Of a DNA stretch of 33,764 bases, positions 22,541 to 31,488 are shown piece after piece; the stretch's first letter is position 1, and each line of letters starts with the position of its first letter. The DNA lies in the NCBI GenBank assembly GCA_003604975.1, contig QZIR01000026.1:1-33764 (forward strand), in the 5' to 3' direction. The notes beneath the pieces are model-generated. The model was given only the letters and a program-made list of their open reading frames with translations. It did no database searches and was not told where the DNA came from. Origin of the DNA: Desulforudis sp. GTDB lineage: Bacteria; Bacillota; Desulfotomaculia; Desulfotomaculales; Desulforudaceae. A program made the position numbers and the translations under genes.

Positions 22541-24137
22541 GAGCTACCTGCCCCCGGAGTATATCGTGGATATCAACCGCGACAAGTGCCGCCGTTGCGG
22601 GCTGTGTGTACGGGGATGCGGTTTCAGTGTGCTCAAGTGGGCGCACACCGACTGGCAAGAGAAGATGGGAACCTTTAAGGACGGTCAGGATGACCTGGGC
22701 GTGGTGTACCAACGTATCGTAGAAACCACCCCCGACTACATTGTAGCGGACTCCAGCCTCTGCCGCCAGTGCCATTACTGCGTGTCGCACTGCCCGGAAG
22801 GCGCGATTAACGTGATCAAGAACCCGGTGGCGTACCGGGCTAACGAACACTGGGCCGCGCACCACATGCGCAACATCTGGCTCCAGGCCGAGACCGGCGG
22901 CGTGCTGCTGACCGGATCCGGTAATGACAAGGCCTATTTCAGTTACTTCGACCACATGGTGCTGGACGCCTGTCAGGTGACCAATCCGTCCATCGACCCC
23001 CTGCGTGAGCCGATGGAACTACGTTCCTTCCTGGGCGAACGACCCGACGGCCTGGAATTCGAGCGTACCCCGGAGGGGCAGGTGCGCCTGAAGACCCAGC
23101 TTCCCCCGCATGTACAGCTGGAGACGCCGATTATCTTTCCGGCAATGTCCTACGGGGCGATCAGTCTAAACGTGCAGAAGGCGTTCGCCATGGCCGCCAA
23201 GGCGTCCGGAACCTTGATGAATACAGGCGAGGGCGGAATGCACCAGGATCTCTATCCCTACGCCGACCACATGATTGTCCAGGTGGCGTCGGGACGCTTT
23301 GGCGTTAATCCCGGCTACCTCCGCCGTGGACGGATTGCCGAAATCAAGATCGGTCAGGGGGCCAAGCCCGGTATCGGCGGTCACCTGCCCGGGGAGAAGG
23401 TCGATTCCGGGGTCTCCCAAACCAGGATGATTCCGATCGGCAGCGACGCTATTTCCCCGGCCCCGCACCACGATATCTATTCTATCGAGGACCTGGCCCA
23501 ATTGATCTATGCCTTGAAAGAGGCCACGGAATATATCAAGCCGGTGTCCGTCAAGATCTCCGCGGTGCACAACGTGGCGGCCATCGCCAGCGGCATCGCG
23601 CGGGCGGGCGCCGACATCATCACCATTGACGGTTTCCGCGGCGGCACGGGCGCCGCGCCGCTGATCATTCGCGACCACGTGGGCATCCCGATCGAGGTGG
23701 CCTTGGCTACTGTGGACGAGCGCTTGCGGCGGGAAGGCATCCGGAACCGGGTATCCATCGTGGCTTCCGGCGGGATCAGGCATTCAGGTGATGTGGCCAA
23801 GGCTATCGCCCTTGGCGCCGATGCCGTCGCTATCGGTACGGCGGCGCTGATTGCGCTGGGCTGCCACGTCTGCCAGAGTTGTTTTACCGGAAACTGTAGC
23901 TGGGGCATCGCGACTCAGCGCCCAGAACTGACCGCCAGGCAGGATCCGGAGCGGGGCGCGGAACTCCTGACCAACCTCCTGCGCGGCTGGTCCCGTGAAC
24001 TCAAAGAAATCCTCGGGGCGCTGGGCCTGAACTCGATCGAGAGCCTACGGGGCAGTCGCCTGCGCCTGCGCGGGGTAGGTCTGTCGAAGCAGGAACTTGA
24101 CTTGCTGGGCATCAAGCCTGCCGGCGAGGGGGCCTAG
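22533..24137 (+). CDS. gltB: Glutamate synthase FMN subunit with two ferredoxin clusters (archaeal-type)
   Basis: A 534-residue protein. Two 4Fe-4S motifs open it, CRRCGLCVRGCG (about 19-30) and CRQCHYCVSHCP (about 78-89). The FMN barrel follows, with FPAMSYGAIS, GFRGGTGAAP and VASGGIRHSGDVAKAIALGA, and then CHVCQSCFTGNC for a further iron-sulfur cluster. It makes two glutamates from 2-oxoglutarate and ammonia passed from the amidotransferase, probably with reduced ferredoxin or a separate electron donor, since no NADPH subunit is encoded here. TTG 22533 is chosen with GAGGAAGGGG (22514-22523); GTG 22524 is too near this site. It overlaps the preceding gene by 8 bp. Confidence 0.93.
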   Translation: MARSYLPPEYIVDINRDKCRRCGLCVRGCGFSVLKWAHTDWQEKMGTFKDGQDDLGVVYQRIVETTPDYIVADSSLCRQCHYCVSHCPEGAINVIKNPVAYRANEHWAAHHMRNIWLQAETGGVLLTGSGNDKAYFSYFDHMVLDACQVTNPSIDPLREPMELRSFLGERPDGLEFERTPEGQVRLKTQLPPHVQLETPIIFPAMSYGAISLNVQKAFAMAAKASGTLMNTGEGGMHQDLYPYADHMIVQVASGRFGVNPGYLRRGRIAEIKIGQGAKPGIGGHLPGEKVDSGVSQTRMIPIGSDAISPAPHHDIYSIEDLAQLIYALKEATEYIKPVSVKISAVHNVAAIASGIARAGADIITIDGFRGGTGAAPLIIRDHVGIPIEVALATVDERLRREGIRNRVSIVASGGIRHSGDVAKAIALGADAVAIGTAALIALGCHVCQSCFTGNCSWGIATQRPELTARQDPERGAELLTNLLRGWSRELKEILGALGLNSIESLRGSRLRLRGVGLSKQELDLLGIKPAGEGA

Positions 24138-24139
24138 CC

Positions 24140-24877
24140 ATGTTGAGACTGGACGCTGCCGGCGTACACTATCGCGAACTGAACCGGATGATTAAGGCCG
24201 CGGCCCGGGACGGGGAAACCGAAATTATCCTGGATAACATCAACGGCCAGCGCTACATCGGTACCGGAATGGAGGAAGACGTCCTGATCCGGATCAACGG
24301 AGTACCCGGCAACGACTTGGCTGCTTTCATGAGCGGTCCGACCATCCACGTCTACGGAAACGCCCAGGACGGCGTGGCCAACACCATGAACGCAGGTACC
24401 GTGGTCATCGGTGGTAACGCCGGTGACGTGCTCGGCTACGGGATGCGTGGAGGGAAGGTCTTTGTCCGTGGCAAAGTCGGTTATCGCGTCGGGATCCATA
24501 TGAAGCAGTACCAGAACCTGGTGCCCCTCCTCGTAGTCGGGGGCACGGCGGGCAAGTTCTTCGGCGAGTATATGGCCGGTGGCATTCTGGTTGTACTGGG
24601 GCTGGGCCGTAAGCCCGGTGAGCCGATTACAGACGACTACCTGGCCACCGGGATGCATGGAGGCGTGATCTACCTGCGCGGGGAAGTGGATGAACACCGG
24701 CTCGGGGCAGAACCTCGTGTCTTTGAACTTGACGACCAGGACCATGCCCTGCTCGACCCGATTATCAAGGAGTACTGCCGTTACTTTGACACCGACCCGG
24801 CCCGGGTCAAGGACCGTCCGTTTGTAAAGCTGATGCCCTATTCCCACCGGCCATACGGCCGTCTCTACGCTTTCTAG
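24140..24877 (+). CDS. Glutamate synthase GXGXG-domain subunit (archaeal-type)
   Basis: A 245-residue protein corresponding to the C-terminal beta-helix domain of large-chain glutamate synthase. The repeated glycine pattern is visible throughout, for example GNAQDGVANTMNAG, GGNAGDVLGYGMRGG and MAGGILVVLGLG. In the joined enzyme this domain is structural and helps channel ammonia between the glutaminase and FMN sites. It starts 2 bp after the FMN subunit stop. Alone it has no catalytic residues, so it must work with the two upstream products. Confidence 0.92.
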   Translation: MLRLDAAGVHYRELNRMIKAAARDGETEIILDNINGQRYIGTGMEEDVLIRINGVPGNDLAAFMSGPTIHVYGNAQDGVANTMNAGTVVIGGNAGDVLGYGMRGGKVFVRGKVGYRVGIHMKQYQNLVPLLVVGGTAGKFFGEYMAGGILVVLGLGRKPGEPITDDYLATGMHGGVIYLRGEVDEHRLGAEPRVFELDDQDHALLDPIIKEYCRYFDTDPARVKDRPFVKLMPYSHRPYGRLYAF

Positions 24878-24878
24878 T

Positions 24879-24920
24879 GGTGCCAGGCACCTAACTTATT
24901 ACCTAACTTATTAACTTATT
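24879..24920. repeat. GGTGCC palindrome and TAACTTATT repeats
   Basis: A 13-bp palindrome, GGTGCC-A-GGCACC (24879-24891), begins 1 bp after the stop codon, followed by three TAACTTATT units (24892-24900, 24904-24912, 24912-24920). Short palindromes of this kind are common in intergenic REP-like elements; no gene is present. Confidence 0.45.
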
Positions 24921-24988
24921 GGGGAACAGTTGCGAATGCCGGCGTGCCGGCGCTACAAATTTGATACTGGCAGGAACAGAAATCTAAT

Positions 24989-25033
24989 AGGCAGGCTGCT
25001 TTTAGTCGGAAAAAGGAGCCTGCCTCCTTTTTT
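24989..25033 (+). terminator. Intrinsic terminator before the third glutamine synthetase gene
   Basis: AGGCAGGCT (24989-24997) pairs with AGCCTGCCT (25017-25025), nine pairs, then CCTTTTTT. It probably ends the glutamate synthase operon. It could be an attenuator of the following glnA, but no A1/G4 hexaloop overlaps it. Confidence 0.8.
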
Positions 25034-25111
25034 ATCAGCCTGTATCAAGGCTGGATTATATGTTATTATCGGAGGGAGCTAGTTAGATAATTTACGGAGG
25101 GATGGGGGAGC

Positions 25112-26443
25112 TTGAACAGGTACACCAACGACGATGTACGCAGCCTGGCAAAGGAGCACGGGGTAAAGTTTGTTCGTCTCCAGTTTACGGATATCTTCGG
25201 GGTGATGAAAAATGTGGCAATCACGGTCGAGCAATTGGACAAAGCCCTGAACAACGAGCTGATGTTTGACGGGTCCTCGATTGAGGGTTTTGTCCGGATC
25301 GAAGAGTCGGATATGTACCTACGACCGGACCCGAATACCTTTGTGATCTTTCCGCCGGGTCCCGGGCGGGACCCGGTCGCCCGTTTAATTTGTGATATCT
25401 ACAATCCAGATGACACGCCTTTTGAGGGTGATCCACGCTACATCCTGCGGCGGGCGATGGCTGATGCTGCGGCTTTGGGCTACACCATGTACGTCGGGCC
25501 AGAGGCTGAGTTCTTCCTGTTCCACGTGGATTCGGACGGACGGCCGACCACCCACACCCACGACTCCGCCGGCTATTTTGACCTGGCCCCCGTCGATCTT
25601 GGTGAGGAAGCACGCCGCGACATGTGCCTCACCTTGGAGCAGCTCGGGTTTGAGATCGAGGCCTCGCATCACGAGGTAGCCCCCGGCCAGCACGAGATCG
25701 ACTTTAAATACGATGACGCCCTGGACGTAGCCGACAAGATCCTGACCTTTAAATCGGTGGTGCGAAGCGTCGCCCAGCGCCACGGTCTGCACGCTACCTT
25801 TATGCCCAAGCCGCTCTTTGGTACGGCCGGATCCGGCATGCACCTCAACCAGTCCCTCTTCAAGGGGGATGAGAACATCTTCTTTGACGCTGCAGCTGAC
25901 GATCAGCTGAGCGAAGAGTGTATGCACTATATCGGTGGCATCCTAGAAAACGCCCGGGCCATGAGCGCAATCTTAAACCCCACGGTCAATTCCTACAAGC
26001 GGCTGGTCTCTGGTTTCGAGGCCCCGGTCTATATTGCCTGGTCCTACCGCAACCGCAGCCCGCTGATCCGTATTCCGGCGAAGCGGGGTCTGTCCACCCG
26101 GATCGAGCTGCGGAACCCTGATCCGTCCTGTAACCCGTACCTGGCTCTGGCTGTGTGCCTGCAAGCGGGTCTACACGGCATCAAGAACCGGATTGCGCCC
26201 CCGCCGCCCTGCGATCGGAATATTTACGATATGACCGACGCCGAGCGGGCCAAGAACGAGATCGTGCGCCTGCCGGAGAGTCTCAAGCAGGCCCTCGACG
26301 AACTGGAGGAGAACGCCGTGCTCCGTGCCGCACTTGGTGAGCATGTTTTTCATCGCTACATCGAGGCTAAGCGGATCGAGTGGGCGCGTTACCGGATGCA
26401 GGTGCATGCGTGGGAGTTAGAAGAGTACTTAACCAAATTCTAA
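25112..26443 (+). CDS. glnA: Glutamine synthetase type I, second active copy
   Basis: A 443-residue GSI enzyme with intact FDGSSIEGF loop, [41 protein letters not shown] flap and [19 protein letters not shown] keeps the feedback arginine of GSI-alpha. One oddity is [13 protein letters not shown] where the others have [13 protein letters not shown]. The start is TTG at 25112, with GGAGG at 25096-25100. Unlike the first active copy it has no ANTAR hairpin, so the two are likely expressed under different conditions. It is followed by a terminator and then a PuuD-like amidotransferase gene; a gamma-glutamyl ligase with another amine as substrate is possible but the sequence looks like true glutamine synthetase. 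Confidence 0.95.
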   Translation: MNRYTNDDVRSLAKEHGVKFVRLQFTDIFGVMKNVAITVEQLDKALNNELMFDGSSIEGFVRIEESDMYLRPDPNTFVIFPPGPGRDPVARLICDIYNPDDTPFEGDPRYILRRAMADAAALGYTMYVGPEAEFFLFHVDSDGRPTTHTHDSAGYFDLAPVDLGEEARRDMCLTLEQLGFEIEASHHEVAPGQHEIDFKYDDALDVADKILTFKSVVRSVAQRHGLHATFMPKPLFGTAGSGMHLNQSLFKGDENIFFDAAADDQLSEECMHYIGGILENARAMSAILNPTVNSYKRLVSGFEAPVYIAWSYRNRSPLIRIPAKRGLSTRIELRNPDPSCNPYLALAVCLQAGLHGIKNRIAPPPPCDRNIYDMTDAERAKNEIVRLPESLKQALDELEENAVLRAALGEHVFHRYIEAKRIEWARYRMQVHAWELEEYLTKF

Positions 26444-26468
26444 GGAGAATGCTGTTAAACTTCGCCAA

Positions 26469-26503
26469 TTCACTTCTAACATCCCACATCTCACTTCTCA
26501 CAT
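26469..26503. repeat. Copy of the ACTTCTCAC intergenic repeat
   Basis: Pyrimidine-rich TTCACTTCTAACATCCCAC followed by ATCTCACTTCTCACAT, related to the segments at 21071-21158 and 31233-31284. It has no matching purine-rich arm here, so it is a half copy. Confidence 0.4.
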
Positions 26504-26505
26504 GA

Positions 26506-26534
26506 GGGTACCCGTAAGGGTACCCTTTAGTTTT
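26506..26534 (+). terminator. Intrinsic terminator after the second active glnA
   Basis: GGGTACCC (26506-26513), loop GTAA, GGGTACCC (26518-26525), followed by TTTAGTTTT. Each arm is itself a palindrome, so alternative cruciform pairings exist. Confidence 0.8.
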
Positions 26535-26583
26535 ACGATCAGCCACTCCCGCATAAATGAATGGAAACGGACGGAAAGTGGGG

Positions 26584-27351
26584 ATGGCGTTGGCATTGAT
26601 CGGCATTACCTGTGAGCACGACGACGAGTACACCCGTATCTGGCTTTACAACAGTTACTTCCGGGCGGTCGAAAAGGTGGGCGGTGTACCGCTTCTGATT
26701 CCGTCGCTGCATTCCGGTAACACTCTGGATAGCCTGGTCAGTGTGCTTGGTGGTTTAATCCTTTCTGGGGGCGGCGATGTTGACCCCCACTTCTTCGGCG
26801 AGGAACCGCTTCCGGAAACCGGTCTGATTGCCCCCGAACGCGACGTTTTCGAGATCACCCTCACTCGCCGGGTTCTTGCCGCCGGAAGGCCCGTTCTCGG
26901 GGTCTGCCGGGGGATGCAGGTACTCAACATCGCCTGCGGTGGCGATATTTACCAGGACATCTCACTGATCGGCGGGATTAACCGACTGAAACACTACCAG
27001 GATGGGCCGCGCTGGTACCCTACGCACGAGATCCTGCTCAGGCCGCACACCCGTTTTGCCAGCATTATCGGTGACCGGCAGCTTCGTGTGAACAGCTTCC
27101 ACCACCAGGTGGTGCGACGGGTGGCCCCGGGCTTGCACGCCACGGCGTGGTCCCGGGACGGTATCGTGGAGGTGATCGAGGGCACGGGCCCCGCCTTTGT
27201 GCTCGGTGTACAGTTTCATCCGGAATGCATGTGGGAACGGTATCCCATTTTCCTCAACATCTTTGAAGCTCTGGCGCAGGCTGCGGATGCTTCGGAATCA
27301 ACAGTTAAGCAGTCCATCGCTAAAATTATACAAGGAAAACTGGCCTTCTGA
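26584..27351 (+). CDS. Class I glutamine amidotransferase-like hydrolase (PuuD / peptidase C26 family)
   Basis: About 255 residues. The family cleaves gamma-glutamyl amides such as gamma-glutamyl-GABA. The nucleophile is in GVCRGMQVLN and the His-Glu pair in GVQFHPECMWE, with LILSGGGDVDP upstream. The start at 26584 (MALALIGITCEHDD) fits family members, which begin near this IGIT motif, behind GGAAAGTGGGG; an in-frame ATG at 26557 would add nine residues. It stands between a glutamine synthetase and pabB. It is not a PabA-type aminodeoxychorismate amidotransferase by its motifs, so the pairing with pabB is probably not a single complex. Polyamine or gamma-glutamyl compound breakdown is an inference from family membership. 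Confidence 0.88.
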   Translation: MALALIGITCEHDDEYTRIWLYNSYFRAVEKVGGVPLLIPSLHSGNTLDSLVSVLGGLILSGGGDVDPHFFGEEPLPETGLIAPERDVFEITLTRRVLAAGRPVLGVCRGMQVLNIACGGDIYQDISLIGGINRLKHYQDGPRWYPTHEILLRPHTRFASIIGDRQLRVNSFHHQVVRRVAPGLHATAWSRDGIVEVIEGTGPAFVLGVQFHPECMWERYPIFLNIFEALAQAADASESTVKQSIAKIIQGKLAF

Positions 27352-27411
27352 GTGGAATACTGGGGTTAAAGTGGAAACCAGGGGTTGGTTTTCTAAGGAG
27401 AGGGTCAGGGT

Positions 27412-28797
27412 TTGATTGAACCCTTGGAAATGCACAGGGAACGCCTCGGCCCCGTTCGTGGGTCCTTCACCAGATACTGTACATCCTTGGCGGGTATGCC
27501 CGGCACTGTCACCCTGATTAGTGGGGGTCCGACGGAGCAGGGACGCTACAGCCTGCTTGGTGCTTATCCATACGCTGCAGTTTACGGCAGGGGTAGGACT
27601 CTGGACGTTGTACGCCGAGGGGGCACTGTTACCCGTGTAGACAACCCCTTCAAAGTGTTGAACGAAATATTCCCGGTTCACGGACTAGGTAAACTACCGG
27701 ATGATCTACCCTTTGCCGGGGGAGCTTTGGGATATCTCGGATATGAGTTGGCGGGTCATTTGGAACGGCTGCCACCGCCGAGAGGCGATAGATTTCAATT
27801 GCCAGAGTTATGCCTATTCTTCCCGAGCCTGGTCGTTATCCGAGATCGGTTAAAAAGGGAGGATTACCTGCTTACCTGTAAAGCTACCCCGTCCGGGGTT
27901 AGTAAGAAACTCCGCGACCTGGCCCGGCAGCCCGAAGCGCCGGTGCAAACCGGAGCATTGCTCTATTCCGCCGGTCAATTGTCAGCAAACTTCTCGCGCT
28001 CTGCTTACCTGGGCATTGTGGAGCAGGCCCGGCGGTACATTCACCAGGGCGACATCTATCAGGTCAACCTGTCCCAACGTTTCCGCTACGGCTTTCACGG
28101 AGACCCGTATTTCCTCTTTACGCGTCTGCTCGCAGAGAACCCAGCCCCGTATTTTGCTTACATCAATGGCGGTAATTTTGCCGTAATTTCGACCTCACCC
28201 GAACGGTTTGTGAAGCGTCGGGGACAGGTCGTCGAATCCCGGCCCATTAAAGGAACCCGACCACGGCACGCAGACCCGGAACAGGACGCTGCCCAGCGGG
28301 CGGAACTCCTGGCCAGCGTGAAGGACAGTGCGGAATTGGTGATGATTGTCGACTTGGTCCGCAATGACTTGAGCCGGGTATGTCAGCCAGGTACGGTAAA
28401 GGTGGACGAACACCGGAGGATTGAGGGCTACCGTAATGTATACCACATGGTCTCAGTGATCACGGGGCAGTTGCGGTCTGGGTTGGGGAGCATCGAGCTG
28501 CTCCGGGCGCTTTTCCCGGCTGGTTCGATTACAGGTTGCCCGAAGATCCGGGCGATGGAGATCATCAACGAACTGGAGCCCGACGTACGGGGCGTATATA
28601 CCGGGGCTATCGGATACATCGGCTGGCATGATAATGTGGATCTGAACGTGGCCATTCGTACGGCCGTAGTCAAGGGAGACAGCCTGTCTTTTGCGGTGGG
28701 AGGAGGTATTGTCTACGATTCCGATCCGGAGGCAGAATATCTGGAGACACTGCACAAGGGGGCCACGTTCTTTAAACTGCTGGGGGTGAACCCATGA
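27412..28797 (+). CDS. pabB: Aminodeoxychorismate synthase component I
   Basis: A 461-residue chorismate-using enzyme that, with an amidotransferase and ammonia, makes 4-amino-4-deoxychorismate for folate. The motif SRPIKGTRPR has the lysine diagnostic of PabB; anthranilate synthases usually have alanine there (PIAGT). DLVRNDLSRV, LFPAGSITGCPK and the final VAVGGGIVYDSDPEAEY-like region (FAVGGGIVYDSDPEAEY) support chorismate binding. TTG 27412 is chosen with AAGGAG at 27395-27400. It overlaps the following aminotransferase by 4 bp. No pabA is visible in the window, so its amidotransferase is encoded elsewhere or ammonia is used directly. Confidence 0.93.
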   Translation: MIEPLEMHRERLGPVRGSFTRYCTSLAGMPGTVTLISGGPTEQGRYSLLGAYPYAAVYGRGRTLDVVRRGGTVTRVDNPFKVLNEIFPVHGLGKLPDDLPFAGGALGYLGYELAGHLERLPPPRGDRFQLPELCLFFPSLVVIRDRLKREDYLLTCKATPSGVSKKLRDLARQPEAPVQTGALLYSAGQLSANFSRSAYLGIVEQARRYIHQGDIYQVNLSQRFRYGFHGDPYFLFTRLLAENPAPYFAYINGGNFAVISTSPERFVKRRGQVVESRPIKGTRPRHADPEQDAAQRAELLASVKDSAELVMIVDLVRNDLSRVCQPGTVKVDEHRRIEGYRNVYHMVSVITGQLRSGLGSIELLRALFPAGSITGCPKIRAMEIINELEPDVRGVYTGAIGYIGWHDNVDLNVAIRTAVVKGDSLSFAVGGGIVYDSDPEAEYLETLHKGATFFKLLGVNP

Positions 28798-29669
28798 GGA
28801 ACCTCTTCCTCTATCTAAACGGCGAGATTCTACCGGAGCGTGATGCCCGGGTCTCTGTGTTCGACCGGGGGTTTCTTTACGGAGATGGTCTTTTTGAGAC
28901 TTTGAAGGGGGTACGGGGCCGTGCCCTGATGCTGGAGGAGCACCTGGCGCGTCTTCGGAGGAGCTGTGCCTGCCTGCAGCTGCCTTATCCAGATAGCGTC
29001 GACTGGGAAACCGTAATTGCCGCTCTCTTCGAAGCAAATAACCTGACCGGAGAACCGGCCGTGGTGAAGATTGTCCTTACCCGCGGTGTGATCGAGGGAC
29101 GGGGGCTGCCGTGGACGGATTCACCTACTCTGGTCATCTACATCAGGCCCCATTCGGAGCTCCCTCCGGAGGACTATGTTCGAGGAATGTCGGTTACCGT
29201 CTTCCCCGGAAGCCGTGGAGGTCCGCTAGCTCCTCACAAAACCCTGGCCTACCTGACCAGCCTGTTTGCGCGGGAATACGCTATCGCCTTAGGCTTTGAG
29301 GAAGCCCTGTTGACGGATCGAGATGGTTGCGTGCTGGAAGCGTGCGGTTCGAACCTGGTGTGGATTAAAGGTAACACGCTGTACGTCACCCCGCCCGACC
29401 AGCGCCTGCCGGGGGTGACGGAATCAGCACTCCGGGATGCCTTGGCGGCAAAGGGAATGGCGGTCCGGGAGCAATCGGTTCTTCCGGAGGAACTCGAGGG
29501 AGCAGACGCTGTTTTTCTCACCAACAGTCTTATGGGGGTCATACCCGTTACCCGGCTGAATGACTTGAAACTGAACCGGCCTGGTTACATCGAAATAACG
29601 GCACGATTCAATAGGTTGATATTTGAGTCGCCAGGTAAGCCTAACAAAGGGTTAGAATTTCCCGGTTAA
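28794..29669 (+). CDS. pabC: Class IV aminotransferase, probably aminodeoxychorismate lyase
   Basis: A 291-residue PLP enzyme of fold type IV. FDRGFLYGDGLFETLK near the N terminus and the PLP lysine in APHKTLAYLTS are present, with EACGSNLVWIKG and LPGVTESALRD further on. Overlap with pabB (ATGA) favours 4-amino-4-deoxychorismate lyase giving para-aminobenzoate. Branched-chain or D-amino acid aminotransferases share these motifs, so the assignment rests mainly on context. Confidence 0.82.
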   Translation: MRNLFLYLNGEILPERDARVSVFDRGFLYGDGLFETLKGVRGRALMLEEHLARLRRSCACLQLPYPDSVDWETVIAALFEANNLTGEPAVVKIVLTRGVIEGRGLPWTDSPTLVIYIRPHSELPPEDYVRGMSVTVFPGSRGGPLAPHKTLAYLTSLFAREYAIALGFEEALLTDRDGCVLEACGSNLVWIKGNTLYVTPPDQRLPGVTESALRDALAAKGMAVREQSVLPEELEGADAVFLTNSLMGVIPVTRLNDLKLNRPGYIEITARFNRLIFESPGKPNKGLEFPG

Positions 29670-29704
29670 GTTTGGAACGGCAGTATCTACAAGGGGGTAT
29701 CCGA

Positions 29705-30859
29705 ATGATCGCCATAAAGAACGGGCGGATTCTGACGATGGCCGGTCCTACTCTACCGCAGGGAACAGTGATTATTGAGGACGGTCGGATTAAGGCCGTC
29801 GGCGCTGACCTGCCCGTTCCGGATGGGGCAGAGGTCATCGACGCCACGGGGAAGGTCGTAATGCCCGGGCTGATTGACGCCCACTGCCACGTGGGTATTG
29901 CTGAGGAAATCTATCGTGTGGAGGGTGACGACACCAACGAGTACTCCGATCCAGTGACTCCCCACCTGCGTGCTATTGACGCGGTTAACCCGGAGGACCT
30001 CGGTTTTCGCGACGCCCTGGCCGGCGGCGTCACTACCGTTTGCACCACACCGGGCAGTGCGAACATCCTTGGCGGTGAGATGCTGGCAATGAAAACCGCC
30101 GGCCGGGTCATCGACGAAATGGTGATTCAGGCTCCGATCGGTCTCAAGGCGGCCCTGGGCGAAAATCCGAAGCGGGTCTACGGCCGCGACAAGAAAACGC
30201 CGATCACCAGGATGGCCAGTGCCGCCCTGCTACGCACAGCCCTCACTGGCGCCCGGGACTACCTGGATAAGATCGAACGCGCCGGACGGGGCGAAGGGGA
30301 GAAACCGGGGCGTGACCTAAAACACGAGGTGGTGGCCAAGGTGCTTACGGGTGAAATCCCCCTACGTTTACACGCCCACCGTGCCGATGACATTATGACC
30401 GCCCTGCGTATCGCCAGGGAATTTGGTATCCGCCTGGTTATCGAGCACGCTACCGAGGGGTACAAGGTAGCCGACATCCTGGCCCGCGAGGACATTCCCG
30501 TAATCATCGGGCCGATCATCACGAACCGCCCAAAGGTCGAGATGCGCGACCGGACCATTAAAGCGGCCCACCACTACCGTGAGGTGGGAGTCCGTTTTGC
30601 GATTATGACGGACCACCCGGTGGTTCCCATTGAATACCTGGGGTTGTCGGCGGCCCTGACCGTGCGCGGCGGACTGGACGAGGAATCCGCCATGCAGGCG
30701 GTTACCATCGAGGCGGCCCGGATCCTGGGTCTCGATGAAAGGATCGGCAGCCTTGAACCGGGCAAAGACGCTGATCTTATCATCCTCGACCGGGATTTCT
30801 TTGATGTTCGGGCAAGGGTTGAACGTGTCTACGTAGCGGGTGAGTGTGTTTATGAGTAA
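29705..30859 (+). CDS. Metal-dependent amidohydrolase (imidazolonepropionase-like)
   Basis: A 384-residue amidohydrolase-superfamily protein. The first metal motif is LIDAHCHVG (residues about 56-64), a later histidine is in LHAHRADDI, another in VIEHATEGY, and a final aspartate in IMTDHPVVP. The N- and C-terminal parts form the usual small beta domain (MIAIKNGRILTMAG, GKDADLIILDRDFFD). ATG 29705 follows AAGGGGGTAT; an upstream TTG frame extension has no ribosome site. The substrate is unknown; hydrolysis of a cyclic amide or deamination is typical of the superfamily. It lies 35 bp after the class IV aminotransferase gene and may share its transcript. Confidence 0.88.
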   Translation: MIAIKNGRILTMAGPTLPQGTVIIEDGRIKAVGADLPVPDGAEVIDATGKVVMPGLIDAHCHVGIAEEIYRVEGDDTNEYSDPVTPHLRAIDAVNPEDLGFRDALAGGVTTVCTTPGSANILGGEMLAMKTAGRVIDEMVIQAPIGLKAALGENPKRVYGRDKKTPITRMASAALLRTALTGARDYLDKIERAGRGEGEKPGRDLKHEVVAKVLTGEIPLRLHAHRADDIMTALRIAREFGIRLVIEHATEGYKVADILAREDIPVIIGPIITNRPKVEMRDRTIKAAHHYREVGVRFAIMTDHPVVPIEYLGLSAALTVRGGLDEESAMQAVTIEAARILGLDERIGSLEPGKDADLIILDRDFFDVRARVERVYVAGECVYE

Positions 30860-31232
30860 GCTCCTGGGGTAACAGTATTCTCCGATGGCTTGTTTAGATA
30901 ACGATAATGACGATGATGATAATCACAATTATCAGCGAGATCGTCCAAACCAACCCACTACTCTTTATCTTTTCAATATCAATCATATGCCTGATTCTCC
31001 TTCCAGGTTTTTCCCTACATGGTATGCCCAACCATCCATTTTGGAACAGCAAAACCAATACCTCTAGGCTTAATACCCATTTGTTGGTCGGTAGAAAAAC
31101 ACCGGTTAACCAGCTAGAATATAATGATAGTGAAGATGATTGCCAGAATGGGTGTCAGAACGCTCATTTTGGCTGATTTTAGACTCCTACAATGAATACA
31201 GCAAAGGGAATGAGTTCGTGAAGATTGCAAAA
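30860..31232. other. AT-rich intergenic stretch, no supported gene
   Basis: About 370 bp more AT-rich than its surroundings. One reading frame at 30907-31176 encodes 89 residues with a hydrophobic start (MIITIISEIVQTNPLLFIF), but there is no ribosome site and the rest looks random, so it is not called a gene. The repeated GATGATGATAA-like and AATGATAGTGAAGATGATT stretches give it a low-complexity look. It could be decayed sequence. Confidence 0.4.
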
Positions 31233-31284
31233 TGGGAAGTAGGATGTGAGAGGTAACTTCCAACTTCTCACCTCTCACTTCCCA
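31233..31284. repeat. Inverted copy of the GTGAG/CTCAC intergenic repeat
   Basis: TGGGAA (31233-31238) and GTGAGAGGT (31246-31254) pair with ACCTCTCAC (31270-31278) and TTCCCA (31279-31284). The sequence is related to the segments at 21071-21158 and 26469-26503. Confidence 0.55.
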
Positions 31285-31289
31285 TACGA

Positions 31290-31306
31290 GGCAGGAATAT
31301 CCTGCC
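31290..31306 (+). terminator. GGCAGGA palindrome
   Basis: GGCAGGA-ATA-TCCTGCC, seven pairs with a three-base loop, then CCGTTTCG. Probably a terminator or part of the adjacent repeat element; only a weak T stretch follows. Confidence 0.35.
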
Positions 31307-31339
31307 CCGTTTCGAATAAAGTATTAAGTTAAGCGTAGT

Positions 31340-31432
31340 TACCCATAGGGGTGCCCGGAATGGGCTGAGAAAAGCACGGTGTGCTTTACCCTTGGAACCT
31401 GATCCGGTTTGAGCCGGCGGAGGGAATGGGTC
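31340..31432 (+). promoter_or_regulatory. TPP riboswitch (THI element)
   Basis: The conserved thiamine pyrophosphate aptamer is clear: GGGGTGCCCGG then GGGCTGAGAAA (31361-31372), ACCCTTGGAACCTGATC (from about 31388) and GGAGGGAATGGG. The closing stem ACCCAT (31341-31346) pairs with ATGGGT (31426-31431). It precedes the thiamine genes on the same strand. Binding of TPP would favour the terminator at 31448. Confidence 0.95.
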
Positions 31433-31447
31433 GAATCAGACTTATTT

Positions 31448-31475
31448 CACCCCTGCGAGGGTGGTTTTTGTTTAC
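31448..31475 (+). terminator. Riboswitch-controlled terminator
   Basis: CACCC (31448-31452), loop, GGGTG (31459-31463), then GTTTTTGTTT. It lies 16 bp after the TPP aptamer and before the first thiamine gene, the normal expression platform position. Confidence 0.75.
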
Positions 31476-31488
31476 GGGGTAAATTAAG

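Noticed and set aside
24989-25033. ANTAR leader for the glnA at 25112
   Set aside because: The terminator is present but I find no six-base loop with A1 and G4 overlapping it.
26584-27351. PabA partner for the adjacent pabB
   Set aside because: The motifs (ILSGGGDVDP, GVCRGMQ) belong to the PuuD/peptidase C26 family rather than to PabA/TrpG.
30907-31176. Possible 89-residue membrane peptide
   Set aside because: No ribosome site, low-complexity DNA and no recognisable family; only the first 30 residues are hydrophobic.
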